Source: Holophagae bacterium (GTDB lineage Bacteria > Acidobacteriota > Holophagae > Acanthopleuribacterales > Acanthopleuribacteraceae). From it: 64,000 nucleotides of DNA. The stretch spans positions 496,001 to 560,000 of the forward strand of contig JAUIFE010000003.1 of assembly GCA_030429565.1 (NCBI GenBank). The letters run 5' to 3'. This document shows positions 9,118-18,185 of the stretch, one piece after another. The translations under genes and the position numbers were made by a program. Position 1 is the stretch's first letter. Each line of letters begins with the position of its first letter. The notes under the pieces were generated by a model. It saw only the letters and a list, made by a program, of their open reading frames with translations. It made no database searches and was not told the DNA's origin.

Positions 9118-9839
9118 GGCTGATCCTTCACCGCCAATAAGTACCCTTTTCCGCGCACCGTTTTGAGCGCGATCGTTTCGTCATGCTCGCCCGTCGCTTT
9201 TTGCAGTTTTTGGCGAATACGAGAGATGTAGACATCCACGGCACGGTCGTAGCCATCGTATTGGGTTTGGTAGAGTTCTCGATAAATGGTTTCGCGATCC
9301 AGGACTTGACCGGGTCGGTTACACAGAAACCAAAATAAATCGAATTCAGCGCTGGTTAACTCTATCGGTGCTTGTGCCCAGTGAACTTCGCGACGCCCGG
9401 CGTCGATGGTCAGCGCGCCAAAGGTGATTTGTTGGTCGGAGGGGCCGCCGCTTTTGATAAAGCGCCGTAACAGGGCTTGCAGGCGAGCCAGTAATACGCG
9501 GGGATGGATCGGTTTGGCGACGTAGTCGTCGGCGCCTGCCTCCAGGCCTTGGATGTGGCTTTGGTCTTCGCCTTTGGCGGTGAGCATCAAGACGGGGCCG
9601 GAATATCGTGGCCGAATCTGTTTGAGTACTTCGATGCCGTCGATACCAGGCAGCATGAGGTCGAGGATGACGCCGTCCGGTTGTTCGCGCAGGATGAGGC
9701 TTACGGCCAAAACGCCGTTGCTTTCATGGTGGACAACGTACCCCGCTGTTTGGAGGCGGCGAACCATAAATTCGGCCAGTTCGGGATCGTCCTCGACAAT
9801 ACAGATCTTGCCGCCGGCAACGGGATTTTCAAGTGACAT
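9114..9839 (-). CDS. OmpR-family response regulator
   Basis: A 241-aa regulator with an N-terminal receiver domain: acidic pocket VEDDPE, phospho-acceptor Asp60 in ILDLMLPG, conserved Thr in LTAKG and Lys109 in VAKP. The C-terminal winged helix (about residues 130-235) contains LTSAEFDLFWFL, VYISRIRQKLQ and TVRGKGYLL. It is typical of the OmpR/PhoB transcription factor class and would be phosphorylated by the kinase encoded immediately downstream (4-nt overlap). The N-terminus resembles CpxR/RstA types, but the regulon cannot be told from this window. Confidence 0.94.
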   Translation of the reverse strand: MSLENPVAGGKICIVEDDPELAEFMVRRLQTAGYVVHHESNGVLAVSLILREQPDGVILDLMLPGIDGIEVLKQIRPRYSGPVLMLTAKGEDQSHIQGLEAGADDYVAKPIHPRVLLARLQALLRRFIKSGGPSDQQITFGALTIDAGRREVHWAQAPIELTSAEFDLFWFLCNRPGQVLDRETIYRELYQTQYDGYDRAVDVYISRIRQKLQKATGEHDETIALKTVRGKGYLLAVKDQP

Positions 9840-9866
9840 CAGGGCTCCTAGGCGTCGGGGGCCAAC

Positions 9867-10052
9867 TTAAATCGGCGTGTGCCCGTGGTAGAAATACCAG
9901 CCGACGGCGGCAACGAACATGACCGCAAAGGTGATCAGCCAGACTTTAACAAAACGCAGCAAGGCTTTGCCGATGAACCGCAGCAGGATCAGGCACAAGC
10001 TGAGTATCAGCGATGCGATGAGAAGTTGCGTGAAATCAATCGGAAGGGGCAT
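9867..10052 (-). CDS. Small two-helix membrane protein upstream of the two-component system
   Basis: A 61-aa protein with two hydrophobic segments (about residues 9-25 and 36-54) separated by a short basic loop (IGKALLRFVKV). It lies 27 bp upstream of the response regulator on the same strand and has GAGG just before the ATG, so it is probably the first gene of the operon. I do not recognise a family. Small membrane proteins beside sensor kinases sometimes modulate the kinase, but that role here is only inference. Codon use and hydrophobic pattern support a real gene. Confidence 0.6.
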   Translation of the reverse strand: MPLPIDFTQLLIASLILSLCLILLRFIGKALLRFVKVWLITFAVMFVAAVGWYFYHGHTPI

Positions 10053-10079
10053 GAGGCCTCGAAATGGTAGAGCGCGTAA

Positions 10080-10101
10080 TTAACCGTTTGCCAACGATTA
10101 A
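10080..10101. promoter_or_regulatory. Imperfect inverted repeat upstream of the TCS operon
   Basis: TTAACCGTT-TGCC-AACGATTAA is a 9-bp inverted repeat with one mismatch. It sits about 28 bp upstream of the start of the small membrane gene that leads the two-component operon. It may be an operator, possibly for autoregulation; the function is inferred from position and symmetry only. Confidence 0.35.
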
Positions 10102-10214
10102 CACAAGACGGGCGGGCAGGGAAGGTCTTTCCTGAAAAATTAGCCGTAAATCTGCGCGTTTGGCGAGGGTCGCGTTACAATCAAGCCACACAACCAAAGG
10201 TAAAGGATGAACGG

Positions 10215-10592
10215 ATGTTGTTGACGGAGGCGCAGGAACGCGAACTGGTCAACCGATTGATTGAGGCGGCCCAGGCCTTATTGGCCCATATCGGCCGCGA
10301 ACAAGAGGACCCGGAAACGGGGCTGGTGCATCGTCAGTGCCAAATATGTAGCTTTTTATTGGTAGAACACCAGCGGCAAAAAATTCGCGGCGGCGAAATT
10401 AAAACCAATGGCTTGGACTTATGGCAAATCGAAGACGGGTCGGCGCGTAAACGTTTGGCAGTTAACTACATCCCTTTTGTGATCCGCTTCTTTCAGAAGG
10501 GCGGGAAAGCCGAGTGGATCGACGCGTTTTGCGAGATCAGCGAACCCTTTCTCGATTTACCGCTGCCGCCGGAACGGCGTGAACCGTCCTAA
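10215..10592 (+). CDS. Hypothetical protein, 125 aa
   Basis: A soluble, charged protein of 125 residues that I do not recognise. It has an amphipathic helical start (LTEAQERELVNRLIEAAQALLAHI), a cysteine pair in RQCQICSFL near residue 43 that could bind metal or be redox-active, and a proline-rich end. AAGGA precedes the ATG. A TACAAT box at 10176-10181 could be a -10 element about 34 bp before the start. It converges with the next small gene with only 9 bp between stops. No signal peptide or membrane helix is visible. Confidence 0.6.
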   Translation: MLLTEAQERELVNRLIEAAQALLAHIGREQEDPETGLVHRQCQICSFLLVEHQRQKIRGGEIKTNGLDLWQIEDGSARKRLAVNYIPFVIRFFQKGGKAEWIDAFCEISEPFLDLPLPPERREPS

Positions 10593-10601
10593 CCGTCGCC
10601 T

Positions 10602-10871
10602 TTAATCGTGAATGGCGGCTTTCCATCGCCAACCAAACCAACCTGGAATCGGTGGTTGGCCACGCAAGGTGACAAAGCCGTCGCCTTCGTCTGGGAAACG
10701 GTGGTTGTTTGAGAACCGTCCCATGGCGATGCGCACGCGCTGGCGCTCGAGCCGACGCCGTTCGGGATCGCTGGTGTCGATAAAGCCAATGTGCTCGGCG
10801 AAGTCGGCGATGGTCGCAGGCGTGTAGATCTCGTCTTCGTTGAGCTGTTCAATAAGGTTACTGTATTTCAT
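10602..10871 (-). CDS. Hypothetical protein, 89 aa
   Basis: A small protein starting MKYSNLIEQLNEDEIYTPAT. The middle is rich in Arg and Glu (ERRRLERQRVRIAMGRFSNN) and the end is tryptophan-rich (PGWFGWRWKAA). The IEQLNEDEIYTPATIADFAE part looks like a short helix-turn-helix or oligomerisation element, but I cannot assign a family. I use the ATG at 10871 rather than the in-frame upstream start at 10943 because the extra residues look non-coding. It is convergent with the 125-aa gene to its left. Confidence 0.55.
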   Translation of the reverse strand: MKYSNLIEQLNEDEIYTPATIADFAEHIGFIDTSDPERRRLERQRVRIAMGRFSNNHRFPDEGDGFVTLRGQPPIPGWFGWRWKAAIHD

Positions 10872-11449
10872 GGGGCGGCCTGTGGGTCTTTGCATAATGG
10901 CTAATCTTAGTTGAAGTGAGAGATGATCACAATCGAAAATCATTAAAGTTCATGACTTTGAACCGGTTACTTTTGGTATTATTTTACCGCGTCAATCTTT
11001 TCTAGAGTTATTATTCGCGAAAGATGGGTTCGTGCGTTTTTGCAGGAGTGTCGATCTGGTGATGGTGTGTAAGGTGCTCGGAAAAATGTGGTTGTTTCTC
11101 TTGGGTGGATGCGCGTGGTGGCGTCACTGTTGTGACGGGTGTTATATGGATTTTATAATTGAATTTTCAAGAAGTGTTGAGAAAAAACACTGATAAAAAG
11201 TCACTTCTTTTTATTCGCGCATCGGGTAAGGTGTGTGTTTTTTGATGTGAATATTGTCGTGAAAGATAATTAGTGTTTTGGCGGGCGGTGTTGTTCTCGG
11301 GCTTTTGTCTCGACTTCTTGTTTGCTCAATCCGCCCGTGGCTCACCCTCCGTCCACCTTGTTGGAATGAACTTTGCCTTGCCCCTGTTGTTCCAAACATG
11401 CGTACAATGCGACGCAAGTAATCGCGACGATACGGCCGATGGAGGATCC
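10872..11449. other. AT-rich intergenic region with inverted repeats
   Basis: No convincing gene is present in this stretch. It contains a short inverted repeat GTCAC-TGTT-GTGAC (11123-11136). At 11171-11207 there are two mutually exclusive pairings: AGTGTT with AACACT, or GAAGTG with CACTTC, the latter followed by TTTTTATT. A TACAAT box at 11403-11408 may serve as a -10 element for the DUF547 gene; a good -35 is not evident. An open frame continues upstream of that gene to 11273 but has no matching ribosome site and looks untranslated. Confidence 0.4.
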
Positions 11450-12199
11450 ATGCGTTACCTTGTTTTGCTCCTTTTTTGTGTAGGGCCCCTGAAGGCGGTC
11501 GAGGAGGTTGATCAACGAATCAACGAACTCTACCAAGGCGTGCAAGAAGTTTATGACGCCATTGTGCTTGAGGATGGCAATGTCGACTATGCCACCCTTA
11601 AAAAACGGTCCGACCTGCAGGATAAACTCAACCAGTTCGTGACCTTTATGGCGGAATTTGATCCCGACACCATGATCGACCGCAACGCCAAGTTGGCGCT
11701 TCTTACCAACACCTACAACGTTTACACCCTGGTTGGTGTGAACAATGCGTGGCCGGTCGCCGGTGTGCGCAAGATTCACCCGTTGTTTGGCTTTTTTACG
11801 CGGAAGGATTGGCGCATCGCGGGTCGCAAAACTTCGCTGAATGGTATCGAAGGTGATTGGTTGCGTCCGATCGATCCCCGCATTCACTTTACGATCAATT
11901 GCGCGTCGGCCTCCTGTCCGCGCTTGGATGCCCGCGTGTTTACCGCCGAAAATGTCGAAAAGCTGATGGAAGAAGCGACACGTCGGTTTTTATTGAACGA
12001 AACCAAGAACCGCTTTGACGCTCAACGCAAAGAGTGGCATCTCTCCAAAATTTTTGAGTGGTACCGCAAGGACTGGGGCAAGCAGGACGATGTGGTCGCG
12101 TTTATTCAGAAGTACTTGCCCGAAGATCAACGTTTTGAGCCGCAGCGTGTCTATTATATGGAATACGACTGGCGCTTGAATGGGCCGACTGAGCCTTAA
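11450..12199 (+). CDS. DUF547 domain-containing secreted protein
   Basis: A 249-aa protein with a short hydrophobic N-terminus (MRYLVLLLFCVGPLKAVEE) consistent with a signal peptide, so it probably acts in the envelope. The body matches the DUF547 family: LALLTNTYNVYTLVGV, GIEGDWLRP, and the conserved HFTINCASASCPRLDARVF segment with its His and two Cys. The biochemical activity of DUF547 is not established; the His/Cys pattern suggests a papain-like or transglutaminase-like fold. I choose ATG 11450 because GGAGG lies 4 nt upstream. The ROK kinase gene follows after 27 bp and is likely co-transcribed. Confidence 0.85.
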   Translation: MRYLVLLLFCVGPLKAVEEVDQRINELYQGVQEVYDAIVLEDGNVDYATLKKRSDLQDKLNQFVTFMAEFDPDTMIDRNAKLALLTNTYNVYTLVGVNNAWPVAGVRKIHPLFGFFTRKDWRIAGRKTSLNGIEGDWLRPIDPRIHFTINCASASCPRLDARVFTAENVEKLMEEATRRFLLNETKNRFDAQRKEWHLSKIFEWYRKDWGKQDDVVAFIQKYLPEDQRFEPQRVYYMEYDWRLNGPTEP

Positions 12200-12226
12200 G
12201 CGAGGTGCATCGGCAAGGCGGGGTGC

Positions 12227-13144
12227 ATGACCCATGTAATTGGCTTTGATATCGGCGGTACGAAAATTGAGGCGGGTTTAGTGGACGCCGACGGACGCCT
12301 CGTCGCGACGGTACGCCAAGCCACCCCGCCGCAACGGTCGGCGTTGTTGGCGGCGATGCAGGCAATGGTTGCAACATTAAGCGCGCAGCATCGACCGGCC
12401 GCGATTGGTTGCTCGATTCCCGGTAGTTTAGATCCGTCGACCGGTTTGTTGCGCAACGCCCCCAATTCTCCGCAAATCAACGGCACACCTTTTGGTGCCG
12501 ATGTGCGCGCCCTTTTTCCGCTTCCGGTAACTTTTGACAACGACGCCAACTGCTTGGTGCGCAGCGAGGTTCGTTTCGGTGTGGCGCGGGGTTTGACCCA
12601 TGTGGTTGGTTTGATAATGGGTACCGGGCTGGGTGCCGGCGTTCTTGCCGGCGGTCACATGCTGGTTGGTGCTCGGGGGCTCGCGCCGGAACCTGGCCAC
12701 ACGGTGTTACATCACGCCGGACGTCCGTGTTTGTGTGGGAATCGCGGTTGTGCCGAAGCTTACCTGAGCGGTACCGCGGTTTATGCTCGTTATCGCGAGG
12801 CCGGCGGCGCGTCTTTGTCGGATGGCACGCGCGCGGTATTTGCACGTTATGCAACCGACCCGATCGCCGCGCGGGTGATCGCCGAAACCCTTGACCTTTA
12901 CGCTCGTTTTGTCGCCGGTTTGATCGCGTTGTACGATCCGGAGATGTTTGTGTTGGGTGGTGGCTTGAGTGAGCAAGCGCTTTATTACGAGCAAGCCGCC
13001 GGCATTGCCCGCTATGCTTTCGGCACGGATCAAGTACCGCCGATACGAGCCGCCGCTCAGGGTCCCGCTTCGGGGAAACTGGGGGCGGCGGCGATGGCTT
13101 TGGATTTGTTGGCGCGTTCTGCGACGTCGAGCCGGCCGCAATGA
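12227..13144 (+). CDS. ROK-family sugar kinase (glucokinase/N-acetylhexosamine kinase type)
   Basis: A 305-aa cytoplasmic kinase of the ROK family that would phosphorylate a hexose or N-acetylhexosamine with ATP. Seen in sequence: the phosphate-binding IGFDIGGTKIEAGLV at the N-terminus, FDNDANCLVRSE with the catalytic Asp, GTGLGAGVLAGG, and the ROK zinc site EPGHTVLHHAGRPCLCGNRG (split CxC...C). A sugar-binding EPGH is present. The substrate cannot be fixed from motifs; the zinc site and EPGH fit NagK/glucokinase/fructokinase-like members. It follows the DUF547 gene closely and nearly touches the convergent acyl-CoA ligase gene (7 bp). Confidence 0.9.
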   Translation: MTHVIGFDIGGTKIEAGLVDADGRLVATVRQATPPQRSALLAAMQAMVATLSAQHRPAAIGCSIPGSLDPSTGLLRNAPNSPQINGTPFGADVRALFPLPVTFDNDANCLVRSEVRFGVARGLTHVVGLIMGTGLGAGVLAGGHMLVGARGLAPEPGHTVLHHAGRPCLCGNRGCAEAYLSGTAVYARYREAGGASLSDGTRAVFARYATDPIAARVIAETLDLYARFVAGLIALYDPEMFVLGGGLSEQALYYEQAAGIARYAFGTDQVPPIRAAAQGPASGKLGAAAMALDLLARSATSSRPQ

Positions 13145-13151
13145 GTCGTGC

Positions 13152-15092
13152 TTAGTGTTCGACGTCGATCCCGGCGGCGGGATCGGTGTAAATTTGTTCG
13201 ATTAAGGCCTGGTGGTGCTCTTCAACCGTTTTGCGTTTGAGTTTCATGGTGGGCGTGAGTTCGCCGTGTTCGAGGCTGAAGTCACGTCCGAGTACGGTGT
13301 AGCGGCGGACCCGTTCGACCTTCGCGAGATGTTGATTGCCGCGTCGCACCGGTTCGAGAAACAATTGGCGGAAAGCCGCTTGATCGACCACCTGTTGCAT
13401 GGCTGCTTCCAGTTCGGCACTGCGCGCCTGGGGATTGGCCATGAGTTCGCTGCTGAGTTGCTTGGCGAGCGCTTTGGCGATGACACCGTTTTTGCTTCCC
13501 CATTCGAGGGTTTCGATGGGGCTGGGCGCAATTAAGGCCGAGATGTAGGGACGTCGATCGCCGTGGGCGTGGACGTGGCTGATCAACGGGCTTTGGTTTT
13601 TGACGGCTCGTTCAATGTTGGCGGGTGCGACGTTTTTACCGCCGGCGGTAATAATAATGTGTTTTTTGCGGTCGGTAATGCGCAGATAGCCGGCTTTATC
13701 AATAACGCCGATGTCGCCGGTGTGCAGCCAACCATTGATGATGGTGCCTTGGGTGGCATCCTCATTTTTGTAGTAACCCTTGAAAACGGTATTGCCCTTA
13801 AGCAGGATTTCGCCATCGTCAGCAATCTTTTGCTCTAGGGAACTGACGGGTAGACCGACGGTGCCTAGTTTGGGGCGACCTGCTGGATTAATGTGGGTTA
13901 ACACGGTTGCCTCGGTCATGCCGTAGGCTTCGTAAATCGGTAACCCGACGCTCCAGAAGAAATGCAGGATTTCGGGGGCGATCGGTGCCGCGCCTGTCAG
14001 CATTAAGCGAACCTTGCCGCCAAAGGCCGCCTGAATTTTGCGAAAAAGCAGCGTTTCAGCCATGCCGTAGCCGAGGTCTTGCCAGAAGCCAGGCATGCCG
14101 CCACGTAATTTGACCTTGAGCCGGTCGTCGGCGAAGCCGCGCGCCCACTTGAAAACCGACTGCAGCGGCGCCGGTTTTTGGCCGACTTGGTCGATGACTT
14201 TGTTGTAGGCCTTCTCAAAAATGCGCGGAACCGACCCGAAGATGGTCGGGCGTACTTCTTGCAACTCGCTTAAAACATTGCCGATACTGGTGGCATAAGC
14301 GGCCGCGACGCCGGTGTTGATGCGGTGGTAAAAAGAAAGAACCCGCTCGGTGACGTGGGCCATCGGAAGGAAGCTGAGATAGAGATCGTTTTCGTAAAAG
14401 GTCAATACGTCGTCGATGGCCGGCATCATGGCTAAAATGTTGGCGTGACTGATCATCGCCCCTTTGGGTGGGCCGGTTGTACCGGATGTGTAGACCAGCA
14501 TGGCGGTGCTGTCGGGGTCGATGTCGCGCTGGATTTGGTCGATTTGGTCGGGTTGTAGGACGGCGTCGCTGAAGCGGGTCGGTGATAGCAGGCGTGGATC
14601 GCGTTCGCGGTTGGCGCGGAAACTCATTTCATTCCAAGGCACGATGCCTTTGAGTTGGGGCAAATCGGCGGCGGCTTCAAAGAGGGTCGTCAGCTCGGTT
14701 GCGCCGTCGACAAACACAATTTTGGCGTCGCTGTGCTCTAGCAGATAGTGCATTTGTTCAGGTGACTGCTTGGGGTAGACCCCGACCGTGACCATGCCCG
14801 CTAGCAAAGCGCCCATGTCGTAGATGCACCAAGCCGGCAGGGTTGGCCCAATGATGGCGACCGTATCGCCCGGCTTAAGACCGGCTTCAAGCAGGCCGTG
14901 GGCAACTTGGCGGGCTTTGTAGTCAAAATCGGCCCAGGTGAGTTGTTCCCATTTTGAGGTTGCCGGCGTTTTCTTAAAAAATAAGGCGGGATGGGTGGGG
15001 CTGTGGCCGGCGCGAACCGTTAGCAGGTCGCCGACAGTGCGCGCTTCGCGGCAGATGGGGGCGACGGGGATTTGAGGACCTGAGATCAGCAT
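13152..15092 (-). CDS. Long-chain fatty acyl-CoA ligase (AMP-forming synthetase)
   Basis: A 646-aa ANL-superfamily enzyme that activates fatty acids via acyl-AMP to acyl-CoA. Motifs: LVYTSGTTGPPKGAMISHAN (phosphate loop), YEAYGMTEAT, GWLHTGDIG, and the C-terminal ITDRKKHIIITAGGKNVAPA hinge. The long C-terminal domain and length fit the eukaryote-like FadD15/ACSL class found in many bacteria. ATG 15092 has CAGGAG upstream; a longer frame extends to 15254 but lacks a ribosome site. Fatty-acid degradation or lipid synthesis are both possible. An ATP-grasp ligase gene lies upstream on the same strand, 320 bp away. Confidence 0.92.
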   Translation of the reverse strand: MLISGPQIPVAPICREARTVGDLLTVRAGHSPTHPALFFKKTPATSKWEQLTWADFDYKARQVAHGLLEAGLKPGDTVAIIGPTLPAWCIYDMGALLAGMVTVGVYPKQSPEQMHYLLEHSDAKIVFVDGATELTTLFEAAADLPQLKGIVPWNEMSFRANRERDPRLLSPTRFSDAVLQPDQIDQIQRDIDPDSTAMLVYTSGTTGPPKGAMISHANILAMMPAIDDVLTFYENDLYLSFLPMAHVTERVLSFYHRINTGVAAAYATSIGNVLSELQEVRPTIFGSVPRIFEKAYNKVIDQVGQKPAPLQSVFKWARGFADDRLKVKLRGGMPGFWQDLGYGMAETLLFRKIQAAFGGKVRLMLTGAAPIAPEILHFFWSVGLPIYEAYGMTEATVLTHINPAGRPKLGTVGLPVSSLEQKIADDGEILLKGNTVFKGYYKNEDATQGTIINGWLHTGDIGVIDKAGYLRITDRKKHIIITAGGKNVAPANIERAVKNQSPLISHVHAHGDRRPYISALIAPSPIETLEWGSKNGVIAKALAKQLSSELMANPQARSAELEAAMQQVVDQAAFRQLFLEPVRRGNQHLAKVERVRRYTVLGRDFSLEHGELTPTMKLKRKTVEEHHQALIEQIYTDPAAGIDVEH

Positions 15093-15412
15093 GCGGCAAT
15101 TCTCCTGGAGCACAATTCGGGATCGACGCAAAACGCATGGATCCCAACCGGAATTGCCTTTGGAAGCCAGGCCTTGCCGCGTATTGGCGTGAACACCATC
15201 GCGAAGGTGGTTGTGCACGGGATGTTTCAACGACGCGGAGGGGTTGTGTCGCAAGCCTGAAGCTTAATGAAAGAAGGCAAAACGGTTCATCTCAATTGTC
15301 AAAAAATGTACCACATTCATAACGCGCTGAGACGTAAATTTCCGCGTTGCAGCGAAGGCGCGATAAGCGCCCTCGCTCTCTGTGTCGATCTAAGTAGTTT
15401 TGTTTGACAGGT

Positions 15413-16633
15413 TTACTCGAGAACGACACGAACGGTAGAGATAATGCGTGACAATGCTTTTTCCACCGCTGCCGTGATCGGGTGCCGCACCAAGATGTAG
15501 CCGTCGCCTTCATAGGTTTCGTTGTGGGGGCGTCCAATTTCCGGTAGCTTCATTTCGACAATCATTGAACCCAGTTCTTCTTGGATCTTTTTGATGCCGT
15601 TGACGGCTGCCACTCGGCCGCGGCCTTGCCCGCGCAAGAAGGCGGCGCCTGCCGCGTAGCAGCGTTTGGGAGCTTCGAATTGGTTGTAGACCACCGAGCG
15701 TGCCCATTCGCGATGGATGTTAAAGTCATGCGCGAAACCGGTAATGCTGGTGAGCTGGCCGCCTGGTGGTCGCGCGGCTACCTCACTGACCGCGATGGAG
15801 CCGTCACTGCGGCGGAACCATTCTAAGTGGGTGATCCCGTTTTCGATGCCCAGGCATTGATTGGCTTGCGCGGCAATTTGACGGATATCGTCAAAATATG
15901 GATGGTCGATTTCCCGGGGCAACAAGATGCACCATTGGATCCAGGCGTTGTTGAGCACTTCCAGTGGGCTTGGGTAATAACGCGTGATGGAGTGCCATTT
16001 CATTTGTCCGTGGATCCAAGCCGATTCAAAGGTAAATTCACTACCCATGATGAATTCTTCGAAGAGGATCGGTGATTTTTCCGACAAATGGTTGCGGCTG
16101 AGCAAGTCCTCCAAATCGCCGGCTTGATTGATTTGGTAGGTGGCACGACTGCCCGCGCCGGCGGGTGGTTTGGCGACGAGGGGATAACCGACCTTGTCGA
16201 CGAAGGCGTCGAGTTGGCGGCGATCTACAGCCAAGCAGTGTTTGGCACAAGGAATGCCATGTCCGCGTAAGATTTCTTTCATCAGCGATTTTTGCCGAAA
16301 CCGACGCGCGGTTTCCGGCGTCATGCCGGGAATACCCAGTTGGCGGCGAACGTCGGCGAGTGTTTCTTGAAGTTCTTCAAGGGTGCCGATCAGGCGGTCA
16401 ATTGGGCCGACTTTGTGACGCAATTCTTCGAGTGCGACGAGCAACTGGCTTGCATCCAGTGCGTTTTCGACGCGATGAAAGCGGAAGAGATTGGGGCGAA
16501 TGCTCGGTGGCACATTGGCGAGACGATCTTGGGTGACCAAGGTGAGGCGAACATTGGGAAGGGTGGCGGCGCCGGCGATAAATTGCAAGGTGGCACGGAG
16601 AAAGTAGGGCGCAACAAAAACAACATGGACCAT
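15413..16633 (-). CDS. ATP-grasp domain protein (amino-acid/carboxylate-amine ligase type)
   Basis: A 406-aa ATP-grasp enzyme. The N-terminal Rossmann-like part (VHVVFVAPYFLRATL) is followed by the ATP-grasp lid GYPLVAKPPAGAGSRATY around residue 155 and the metal-binding core EWFRRSDGSIAVSEVAARPPGG near residue 285. The ARPPGG signature is typical of PurK/BtrJ-like ligases that couple a carboxylate to an amine or thiol with ATP hydrolysis. The substrate is unknown. AAGG precedes the ATG. It lies between the acyl-CoA ligase and a GAF-like protein on the same strand, near a halogenase, which hints at specialised metabolism but does not prove it. Confidence 0.85.
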   Translation of the reverse strand: MVHVVFVAPYFLRATLQFIAGAATLPNVRLTLVTQDRLANVPPSIRPNLFRFHRVENALDASQLLVALEELRHKVGPIDRLIGTLEELQETLADVRRQLGIPGMTPETARRFRQKSLMKEILRGHGIPCAKHCLAVDRRQLDAFVDKVGYPLVAKPPAGAGSRATYQINQAGDLEDLLSRNHLSEKSPILFEEFIMGSEFTFESAWIHGQMKWHSITRYYPSPLEVLNNAWIQWCILLPREIDHPYFDDIRQIAAQANQCLGIENGITHLEWFRRSDGSIAVSEVAARPPGGQLTSITGFAHDFNIHREWARSVVYNQFEAPKRCYAAGAAFLRGQGRGRVAAVNGIKKIQEELGSMIVEMKLPEIGRPHNETYEGDGYILVRHPITAAVEKALSRIISTVRVVLE

Positions 16634-16858
16634 GGCTGTACCTTAGTTAAACCCGTGCTCAGGCTTGGCGCGGGTAGGGTTTGGTTAGGGCGGTGTGGGC
16701 TCAAACTAGCAGAAAGATCCGCCGGAGAAAAGAGCGCGTTGCCGTCAAAAAGCCAGGGTTTCGGCGCCCGCAATCCAGTCTTGCGTTTTCATGTTGGCGG
16801 CCGATGACCGACATGCGGATTTTACGTCAAAGACGGCGGCTGTCGTGGTGCCGCCGGC

Positions 16859-17938
16859 TTAGACGCTGTATAGAATGTCTGGGTTTTCGGCGTAGCACGG
16901 GTCGTAGTTGCACAAAAGTAGCGTGCGTCTGCCGTCGAGGTCCATTTTCCAGCCCAGTGACGTGATGCGGCGGCCAAGTTCGTAATACACATTTTGGTCG
17001 AAGAGGTTGGTTCCAAGATGGGACCAGCCGACAGGCACTTCGAATGCGGCTTCTCCCTCTTCGAGGTAGACGTGGACCTGCAGCGGATCGTCATTTTGAA
17101 GCACGTGTTGTGCTTCGAGGAGGTCCAGCAGGTTGAGGGCGATCAGGCTGGGCGAGTACAAAAACGGCGGTAGTTCGGTGTCGGCGTGAACCATGACCGA
17201 CCTGTCACAATTGTGACGTTTTTTTAGCAGCAGCGCGAGGTGGTCGTTAAACGATTGAGCTTCAAAGGCTTCGCCGGTCCAGCGCGCCATTGATTCAAGT
17301 GCCGGCGGGAGTGAGGTCGGCTCGAACGGGCAGAGCATGTGCAACACGCGTTGTCCCAATTGCACCAACATTGAATAAAGCAAAAAGTCTTGGGGGCGTG
17401 CCAGGTGAAAATACAAGGGTTCGCGCGCATTGAGGAACAGATAACCGCGTAATTCTCCTAAGTGGACCAACGGCAGGCAAATCCCACTCTTGAAACCCAT
17501 TTCATCGATGTAGCGAATCGAGCGCTGCAGGGGCTTGTTTTGCTTGGCAAAGGCATTGATGACCAGCGAAACTTCGCGCAAAATGCGCATCTGCCCGTCG
17601 GCTAATTGGAACAGTGAGCCGCTCGCGTCGACAAAGCAGGTATAGCCCGGTACCATTTTGTTATCGCTGTCATCGTCCATCGCCGAGTCCAGGACGCGCA
17701 GTTGATTGCTGTGATCGACCAATGTGGCGATACAGACACGGGCCACGTGTTTAAAGTGGGGGTGTCGCTGGAGTGTTCTCAATATATCGTTCGCAATGCC
17801 GCGGGCGGTAACTTTGTTATTGAGCTGGTGCTCTAGGTTTACCAATTCACCTAGCGTTTGCGTGTCGTCCGCCTGGAATGTGGCCGACCGCGAGCGCAAC
17901 AAAATATTCTGATAGAGGGCTGTGTCGCGATGGGGCAT
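16859..17938 (-). CDS. GAF-like protein with a degenerate histidine-kinase-type ATPase end
   Basis: A 359-aa cytoplasmic protein I cannot name. Residues of about 35-200 look like a GAF domain: alternating strands and helices including GFKSGICLPLVHLGELRGYLF and a preceding cysteine-containing VPGYTCFVDASG. The C-terminal third (YSPSLIALNLLDLLEA to RTLLLCNY) follows the order of a HisKA-associated ATPase domain, but N, G1 and G2 boxes are not intact and there is no clear phospho-accepting His box. It may be a signal-sensing scaffold or pseudokinase. GGAGAG lies before the ATG. It is divergent from the halogenase gene. Confidence 0.6.
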   Translation of the reverse strand: MPHRDTALYQNILLRSRSATFQADDTQTLGELVNLEHQLNNKVTARGIANDILRTLQRHPHFKHVARVCIATLVDHSNQLRVLDSAMDDDSDNKMVPGYTCFVDASGSLFQLADGQMRILREVSLVINAFAKQNKPLQRSIRYIDEMGFKSGICLPLVHLGELRGYLFLNAREPLYFHLARPQDFLLYSMLVQLGQRVLHMLCPFEPTSLPPALESMARWTGEAFEAQSFNDHLALLLKKRHNCDRSVMVHADTELPPFLYSPSLIALNLLDLLEAQHVLQNDDPLQVHVYLEEGEAAFEVPVGWSHLGTNLFDQNVYYELGRRITSLGWKMDLDGRRTLLLCNYDPCYAENPDILYSV

Positions 17939-18185
17939 AAACTCTCCAACTCGAATAACCGCGTAACCGAAGGCGGCAGCGGTTGGCAGATTTTTTTTGT
18001 TTTTGAATTCTCGCCATTATAACCGAGGCGACAATCTTTGCTTGAGTGAACTTGAGCCCTTCTTTGATTTTGCCGGTTTCAGTTCATACTTTAGCGGGTG
18101 GAAACTCGAGCGACGTGCTTGGGTCGTGCGCGCGCTTCGTGCGACACTGAACGGCACCCCGTCGAACCTAAGGAGTAGATAGAGT

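Noticed and set aside
15413..16633. Assignment of the ATP-grasp protein as carbamoyl-phosphate synthase or biotin carboxylase
   Set aside because: It has a single ATP-grasp unit with no partner domains of those enzymes; only the general fold is supported.
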